Shown: positions 59,343 to 64,000 of the stretch, in pieces
Numbering within the stretch: the stretch's first letter is position 1
Layout of the letters: each line of letters starts with the position of its first letter
Assembly (NCBI RefSeq): GCF_011927635.1
Contig: NZ_JAATJB010000013.1
Location: 62,001 to 126,000, forward strand
From: Sphingomonas trueperi
GTDB taxonomy: Bacteria; Pseudomonadota; Alphaproteobacteria; Sphingomonadales; Sphingomonadaceae
Length of the DNA: 64,000 bases
Direction of reading: 5' to 3'
Notes under the pieces: generated by a model
The model's database searches: none
What the model saw: the letters and a program-made list of their open reading frames with translations, nothing else
What the model was told of the DNA's origin: nothing
Translations under genes and position numbers: made by a program

Positions 59343-60413
59343 TCATTCGTATGGAAGCTCCCCGAACAGCCCGATCATGAGATCACCGTCGTAGAGCGAG
59401 AACGGAATCTCGACATAGTGGTCGCGATGGCGAGGCAGCGCGCGGCCATCGTTCGGGCCGTTCTTGGTGTGGCCGCGAACGTGCTCTCCACCTTCCTTGA
59501 TGTAGGGCAGCACAACGAGGCGGCCGTGATTGGTGGAGAGGATCGTCCCTTCCTTCCAGATCGTCGCGCCTTCGGACTCTCGCGTCGACGATGTCTCCTT
59601 GACCAGCCAGCCGACACCGCCATCCGGCTCGTACCAGAAGACAATGCCGTTTGAGACAAGCACGTGTTCGCCTCGTGCAAGCGCTTCGGCGAGCATCCGC
59701 TGAACGCTCGCGAGCTGAAGCAATTGATTGGCGCGGGGCAGAAGGATCTGCCGGATCCTGGCCTTTGTCTTTCCCCAATGGGTGCTGGCGCTCAGACCGA
59801 AGCCGTTGGCAATCTTTGCACGTTCTGCGATCTGCGCGCCTCTCTCGCCGGGCTGATAGGGTTTCGACCAAACGCCATCCGGGGCCAAGTATAGAAGGAC
59901 GTAGCGCCATTGGTTGCCCGAGCGTCCTACCTTGGCCACTTTCAGATACGGCATCGTGGCCAGTTGTTCGGCAAGATCCTGACGATAGCGCTCGGAGTCC
60001 GGCGCGAGTTTTAAAGCGGCTGCGTCCGGCCGCTCGTCATCAGCGTGACGGCGTAGAGATTCGGCCAGCATCAGTGCTTCTTCGTCTTGCAGACGCTGTT
60101 TTGCCTGCAGGGTCTTGTCAATCTTGAGTTCGAGCGATCGTTTGACAACGGGATCCATGGCACGCGCGGAGAGTGCCTGACGCAAGGTCGGATTGAGTGC
60201 ATTGGCGGCCGCGATTGCAGCTTCGCGACCAGGATAATGATCGGTAAAGACGCTGTCGTTTTCGCCTGGCACCATGCGCTCTCGCCAGACCGGTGCGAGC
60301 TCACCCTTGTCGATGAGCTCCTGCATCAACCAACGCTCGAACAAGGGACGATAGTGAGGCCAGACGGCCAGGACGACATCGGACGCCCGTTTCAACTCGG
60401 ACCATTTCACCAT
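59343..60413 (-). CDS. Unknown protein downstream of AAA ATPase
   Basis: A 356-residue soluble protein. The N-terminal half is helical (LFERWLMQELIDKGELAPVW, LRRHADDERPDAAAL). The C-terminal half is beta-rich with several WY-type positions (VGRSGNQWRYVLLYLAPDGV, LVSNGIVFWYEPDGGVGWL). No family recognised. Its start ATGGTGA overlaps the end of a tiny ORF that bridges it to the AAA ATPase gene, so they are likely translated together. Confidence 0.6.
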   Translation of the reverse strand: MVKWSELKRASDVVLAVWPHYRPLFERWLMQELIDKGELAPVWRERMVPGENDSVFTDHYPGREAAIAAANALNPTLRQALSARAMDPVVKRSLELKIDKTLQAKQRLQDEEALMLAESLRRHADDERPDAAALKLAPDSERYRQDLAEQLATMPYLKVAKVGRSGNQWRYVLLYLAPDGVWSKPYQPGERGAQIAERAKIANGFGLSASTHWGKTKARIRQILLPRANQLLQLASVQRMLAEALARGEHVLVSNGIVFWYEPDGGVGWLVKETSSTRESEGATIWKEGTILSTNHGRLVVLPYIKEGGEHVRGHTKNGPNDGRALPRHRDHYVEIPFSLYDGDLMIGLFGELPYE

Positions 60414-60463
60414 CGGCCGTCGCCTCCGACGTGGGGCAATGTGGCGTGATACAGCATCATCAT
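60407..60463 (-). CDS. 18-codon bridging ORF
   Basis: ATG 60463 overlaps the ATPase stop (ATGA). The frame MMMLYHATLPHVGGDGRW ends with a TGA that overlaps the next gene start (ATGGTGA). It contains GGAGGC as a ribosome-binding site for the next gene. It may be a coupling device and not a real protein. Confidence 0.35.
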   Translation of the reverse strand: MMMLYHATLPHVGGDGRW

Positions 60464-63084
60464 GCAGCCTTCTCCTGACGGGTCCGGATGTCGGCGATCC
60501 ATTTTTCCAGCGCGTCGATCTCTGCTTCGATGACGGAAGGTGCGGGCAGCCGCGGATTGATCTCTCCAGGCTGACTGTGAAGCAGCGCGGAACAACGTCC
60601 GAACGCTTCGCGCATCACGGTGCAATCCCCGGCCGTAAGGACAGTGAGTTTGATGAGACCCATCGTGTCGACCTTGCGCGAGAGGCGACGGATCACCGGC
60701 CCGATAACCTCCTCGACGGCGCGTTCCCAAATGGTGCGAAGCTGGTCCTGGAAGGACGTCACCTCGCGCAGCCATTTTGCCTGATCGCCGCGTTCGTGAT
60801 GGATTTTCACATTGGCAAGGTGCGCCTTCATCCCGTCGATCACCTTGTCGAGCGGCATGACATTGGCGGGTGGATCCTGGTGGCAATAGCCGGCGTTCTC
60901 AGCGCCGCGGCTGATGAGGCGGTACGCAACCGGCGTCGCTTCCCGGTCCTTGGTCGCCCGGCAGGCTTCATCGAGTAGAAGTAAGAACGCCATGTCATGA
61001 GTGAACACGATCACCTGACGGGTCTGCCCGGCCTCAGGCAATCGGGCGGCGACCCTGTCGCGATGCAAATGGTCGAGCGAGGACACGGGATCGTCGAACA
61101 CGATCGCTGACTGCGCGTCGATGGTCGACAGTTCGGCGAGGAAAGCCGCAAGCGCGACGCATCGGTGCTCGCCTTCGCTCAGAACCTTCCCCACCGGCTC
61201 GCTGGGCTTATTGATGAGCCGGACCTGGAAGAAGGGCACGCCCGCCGTGGTCTTGGCCTGCTGAAGCTCGATGGCGAGACCGGCGACGCCGAGCTTGTCC
61301 ACCTCGATTGCGAACCGACCACGCAGGCGGTTGGTGACGAGCGCTTGCGCGATACGGGCGCTCTGGGTCGTGATTTTGTTTGTGGTCGTGTCCTTGCTGG
61401 CTTTCTCGATCACCTCGATGGCCTTGAGGCGCTCGATCTGGGCGAGAACATCGGCTTTCACCAAGCCGAGCCATTTGCGGTCCGCAAGGCCATCGCGCTC
61501 GGCGACGAGTGCGACGCGCCGCGGGGAGCTGGCCTCCGACTGCAAGCCTTCGATACGCGTGGCGATACCGCTGAGGGCCGTGCGCAGCGGATCGAGGGAA
61601 ATGGTGGCCGGGGATGGAAGGTCAGACGGGGCCGCGTCGCCATGGGTTCGCAATATGGCGCGCAGCCGCCAAGCCAGGTGGAGGATCTCGCGGCGAAGGG
61701 TCCTCGCCACTTCTTCCTGGCCGATGTCATCGCGCATCGTCGCGACGATCGCGGCGAGAGACTTCATCGAGATGGCTTGCGACGCGACCTCTTCGAGCTT
61801 CTCGTCATATGCGTCCACAGCTTCCTGCTCGCGGCGCTTGCTCTCGTCCTGCACGAAGGCTTCGAAGCTGCTGAGCCGCTTCGAGGCTTCTTCGCTGAGC
61901 GGCTGCTGGCAGAGGACGCAATGGGCCCCAGTACCCGCTACGGGGAACGGCCGATCAGGATACGCGGATGCGCGGGAATAATCTCGGGCCGCCTCCCACA
62001 AGACCTTCCAGACGTCCGAGCCGATGTCGGGCAGAGGCTCATCGGCGAACAGGTTGGCGGAGGCGGCAGCGGCAGCGGAGCGCGCCGTTGCAAGGCGCGT
62101 ATGGGCGTCGCGTAGCGCTGCCCGGGTTTCGTCCGTGGCGGCGACCATGAGCGGCTCGATCTGCTCGATCGCCGACTTGATGCGGGCTTCCTGGCTCTGG
62201 AGCTGGCGGACCGTGCGCGCAGGGTCGCTGGCCAGGTCGGTGTTCAGCGTTTGCAGCCGGGTTTCTTCTTCCGCCGTCAGGCCCGCTAGCTTCTCGACGC
62301 CTTCCTCCTTCGTCTTGCCCGACAGGCTAGCGATCAACTTGCCGACCAGCGTGTCCGGTTTGCATTCGGGCTTCGACAGGATCGCGGGTGTCTGCTCTTG
62401 GAGCGCTTTTATCTCGGCGGCCAGTTTGGCCTTCACATCCTGGCATGCTTGCGCGAGACCCGCGAGGATCCGGAGCGGCAACGGCGTATAGGCGAGATCG
62501 TTGGTGTTCTCGACATGCACATTGGCAGTGCGCGAGTCGAAGACACTGACGGCCGAGAGCATTGGATCAGGCGCGCTTCCCTGAATCCAGGATGCGCTTC
62601 GCTTCTGTCCGCCGATGAAGAAGTCAACGCTGGCGGTGGGGGTGCCGGAACCAGCCGCATAGATGTTGGGAAGGATCGCGTCGCCCTTCGGCGAGCGTGC
62701 CCGGCAGAGTTGCTTTAGGACGCGGGCGTAGCCGGATTTGCCGGCGCCGTTGTCGCCATAGATGACCGTGAGACCGGTCTTGCCGAAGGATAGACGCTCG
62801 CCCGGTGCGAGGGCATTGACGTTCGACAGACCATGGAGCGCGCCGAGGCTGACGATGGCGTGGCTAGCTGCCGGGTCCCTGATATGGCTTGGGTCGAGGG
62901 AAGCGGCTTGGTCGATCGCCTTACAGACAGCGACGAGGGCCGTGATGTCGGCGCTTTCTAGCTTGGGCTGACTACACAGCCGGCGCAGCGCATCGCGCTG
63001 CCAGGCCGGCAGGTCCGCCGACCATTTGAGGATGTCGGCCAGCGCCGCTGCCTCATTCGAGAGATCGGTCTCCTGCGTTTCCAT
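60460..63084 (-). CDS. Large AAA ATPase with CxxC hinge (RloC/Rad50-like)
   Basis: An 874-residue ABC/SMC-type ATPase. Walker A is YGDNGAGKSGYAR at about residue 110. A long coiled-coil part carries HCVLCQQPL near residue 395, like a zinc hook. The C-terminal half has the signature LSEGEHRCVALAAFLAEL and Walker B SAIVFDDPVSSLDHLHRDR. This layout occurs in RloC/PrrC-like anticodon nucleases and in other defence ATPases. No clear anticodon-nuclease triad is recognised after Walker B, so the effector may be a neighbour. ATG 63084; an earlier ATG is possible. Confidence 0.8.
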   Translation of the reverse strand: METQETDLSNEAAALADILKWSADLPAWQRDALRRLCSQPKLESADITALVAVCKAIDQAASLDPSHIRDPAASHAIVSLGALHGLSNVNALAPGERLSFGKTGLTVIYGDNGAGKSGYARVLKQLCRARSPKGDAILPNIYAAGSGTPTASVDFFIGGQKRSASWIQGSAPDPMLSAVSVFDSRTANVHVENTNDLAYTPLPLRILAGLAQACQDVKAKLAAEIKALQEQTPAILSKPECKPDTLVGKLIASLSGKTKEEGVEKLAGLTAEEETRLQTLNTDLASDPARTVRQLQSQEARIKSAIEQIEPLMVAATDETRAALRDAHTRLATARSAAAAASANLFADEPLPDIGSDVWKVLWEAARDYSRASAYPDRPFPVAGTGAHCVLCQQPLSEEASKRLSSFEAFVQDESKRREQEAVDAYDEKLEEVASQAISMKSLAAIVATMRDDIGQEEVARTLRREILHLAWRLRAILRTHGDAAPSDLPSPATISLDPLRTALSGIATRIEGLQSEASSPRRVALVAERDGLADRKWLGLVKADVLAQIERLKAIEVIEKASKDTTTNKITTQSARIAQALVTNRLRGRFAIEVDKLGVAGLAIELQQAKTTAGVPFFQVRLINKPSEPVGKVLSEGEHRCVALAAFLAELSTIDAQSAIVFDDPVSSLDHLHRDRVAARLPEAGQTRQVIVFTHDMAFLLLLDEACRATKDREATPVAYRLISRGAENAGYCHQDPPANVMPLDKVIDGMKAHLANVKIHHERGDQAKWLREVTSFQDQLRTIWERAVEEVIGPVIRRLSRKVDTMGLIKLTVLTAGDCTVMREAFGRCSALLHSQPGEINPRLPAPSVIEAEIDALEKWIADIRTRQEKAA

Positions 63085-63161
63085 CTTTCTGTCCCCTAAT
63101 CGTGCCGTGTCCGATGTGGCCGGCCGTTTCCCCATGATGCTTATGTTTGGTGTTCACCGGA

Positions 63162-64000
63162 TCAGGTGCCCCCTCTGATGCGTCGCTCCTCACCGATCGG
63201 GATGATCCAGCCGCCGGCGCGATCCGGCCGAGCAAATTCGTCCGGACCCACTGTCTGCGTCAGGCGGATACGAACGCTTTGCAGCTCCGCGTCGATAACG
63301 GCACGAATGAGATCGCGCTCGATGCCGACGAAGACCGGCCGGAGGTTGAGGCGAGCGAGCGCCTCCTGATCGGCGGGCGCAACGTCGGTGTCAGCGACCG
63401 GCCCGGCACGGGTGACGATCCCTCCGATCAGTCCGCCCATGGCTGTGGCCTTTTCCACCTCTCTCACCGGCGTGGCATCCAGCAACGCTCGGGCGCGTTG
63501 GAGGTCCCCTTGGAGTCTTCGCGCGAAGGGCTGGTGGGTGAGGCCGCGGAGCGCACTGGCTAGCTCAGCGTGCCCGAGCGACTTGATGAGATTGGCGATA
63601 TGGAGGCGGAGAAGCCCGATGAAGAGCGCGTCTTTCTCCTCCGGCTTGATCGGCTCGCCTTCATCGACTGGATCGCGGACTGAGAGGTGGGCGTCGGTCG
63701 GATTTGGCGCCGCCATCCCCCAGCGGGTCGCGATGGCAATGCGCTTTACTGTGACCTTCCGGCCTCCGGCGGTGAGATCTATCCGTCCGGCCTGAGCCCA
63801 GGCGCGGTTCAATGCTTTGGCCGGGCCGCCACTATCATGGCAACCCTTCGCTTCGGCCACGGTCAAGGAGGACAGGTCGGACGCGCAGGCGATCCAGTCG
63901 GGCAGGTCGCCACGGGACAAGCGCGTGACTTTGACCTGTCGGCGGCGATCGAGGTCGATGATGCGGCTGCCGAGATGCGCGAAGATCGAAAGGTTGAAGT
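63162..64000 (-). CDS. Unknown protein with possible ExK nuclease motif, 5' end outside window
   Basis: Minus-strand frame open to the window edge, about 279 residues visible. Near its visible start LSSLTVAEAKGCHDSGG has E-x-K preceded by hydrophobic residues, as in PD-(D/E)xK nucleases. An Asp is present upstream (GSRIIDLDRRR). The rest is helical. It is directly upstream of the AAA ATPase gene in the same direction, so the pair may act together. No family recognised with certainty. Confidence 0.5.
   Translation of the reverse strand, partial: FNLSIFAHLGSRIIDLDRRRQVKVTRLSRGDLPDWIACASDLSSLTVAEAKGCHDSGGPAKALNRAWAQAGRIDLTAGGRKVTVKRIAIATRWGMAAPNPTDAHLSVRDPVDEGEPIKPEEKDALFIGLLRLHIANLIKSLGHAELASALRGLTHQPFARRLQGDLQRARALLDATPVREVEKATAMGGLIGGIVTRAGPVADTDVAPADQEALARLNLRPVFVGIERDLIRAVIDAELQSVRIRLTQTVGPDEFARPDRAGGWIIPIGEERRIRGGT

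Noticed and set aside
60460..63084. Firm naming of the AAA protein as RloC or PrrC
   Set aside because: The ATPase and CxxC parts agree, but a catalytic anticodon-nuclease triad could not be pointed out by eye.
1..64000. CRISPR arrays or complete rRNA/tRNA genes
   Set aside because: No regularly spaced repeat-spacer pattern and no complete RNA gene were found; the iteron-like and ECF repeats do not have CRISPR form.

Overview
The window looks like part of the chromosome of a sphingomonad-type alphaproteobacterium. It is GC-rich, and its guaA, NrsF/ECF sigma and Trb-type genes are of alphaproteobacterial character. The organism assignment is inferred from gene content and codon bias only. The first 2.1 kb is ordinary chromosome: the end of a DUF1275 membrane protein and a complete guaA. 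Directly after guaA comes a tyrosine integrase, and almost everything from there to the right edge reads as one large integrative and conjugative element (ICE) or nested elements, so the far end lies outside the window.

Layout. (1) 2.15-5.5 kb: integrase, AlpA-like excisionase, a tRNA-Leu 3' fragment, a broken LysR gene and an IS110-type transposase remnant. (2) 5.5-13.2 kb, mostly minus strand: metal and stress cargo, with a stand-alone HisI paralogue, a MerF/T-like transporter interrupted by TGA, a disulfide oxidoreductase, a GH15 hydrolase, a glucose-dehydrogenase-like SDR, a helical DUF3231-like protein, another small mercury-transporter-like protein, merR and a decayed merT. (3) 13.3-22.8 kb, plus strand: a membrane protein, an ECF sigma factor and NrsF (DUF1109) anti-sigma, a cyclodipeptide synthase (CDPS), an unknown exported protein, merB, merT, merP, merF, merA, a second merB-like gene and a LysR regulator. 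Three near-identical 55-60 bp repeats here each carry GTAACC-N16-CGAA, which fits the SigF/NrsF class of ECF promoter. MerR-type promoters with 19-bp spacers lie before the decayed merT and before the intact merT.

(4) 22.7-43.4 kb, minus strand: the ICE core. It holds trbB-C-D-E-J-K-L-F-G-I plus DUF2274, a CopG regulator, TraG coupling protein, DUF3363 relaxase, lytic transglycosylase, DUF736, TraF peptidase, DUF2840, a ribbon-helix-helix protein, ParA and RepA with iteron-like repeats in its 3' end. Next comes a control module: an RdfS-like excisionase, an FseA-like DUF6499/DUF2285 activator split by a +1 frameshift, a QseM-like DUF2285 protein and an XRE repressor. (5) 43.6-57.4 kb: further ICE backbone, with a second DUF736, a SLOG (DUF2493) protein, a TOPRIM protein, a methyltransferase/strawberry-notch helicase, a ParB-like protein and a DUF932 protein, and with two proteins that look HEPN-like. 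(6) 57.6-64 kb: a cargo block that resembles a defence island, with Fic, a HEPN-like protein, an unknown protein, a large AAA ATPase with a CxxC hinge and a possible ExK nuclease cut by the window edge.

The mercury genes form a full broad-spectrum pathway. MerB releases Hg(II) from organomercurials, MerP, MerT and MerF deliver it, and MerA reduces it. The most unusual point is that a CDPS gene sits in this cluster behind a promoter that appears to belong to the adjacent ECF sigma factor.
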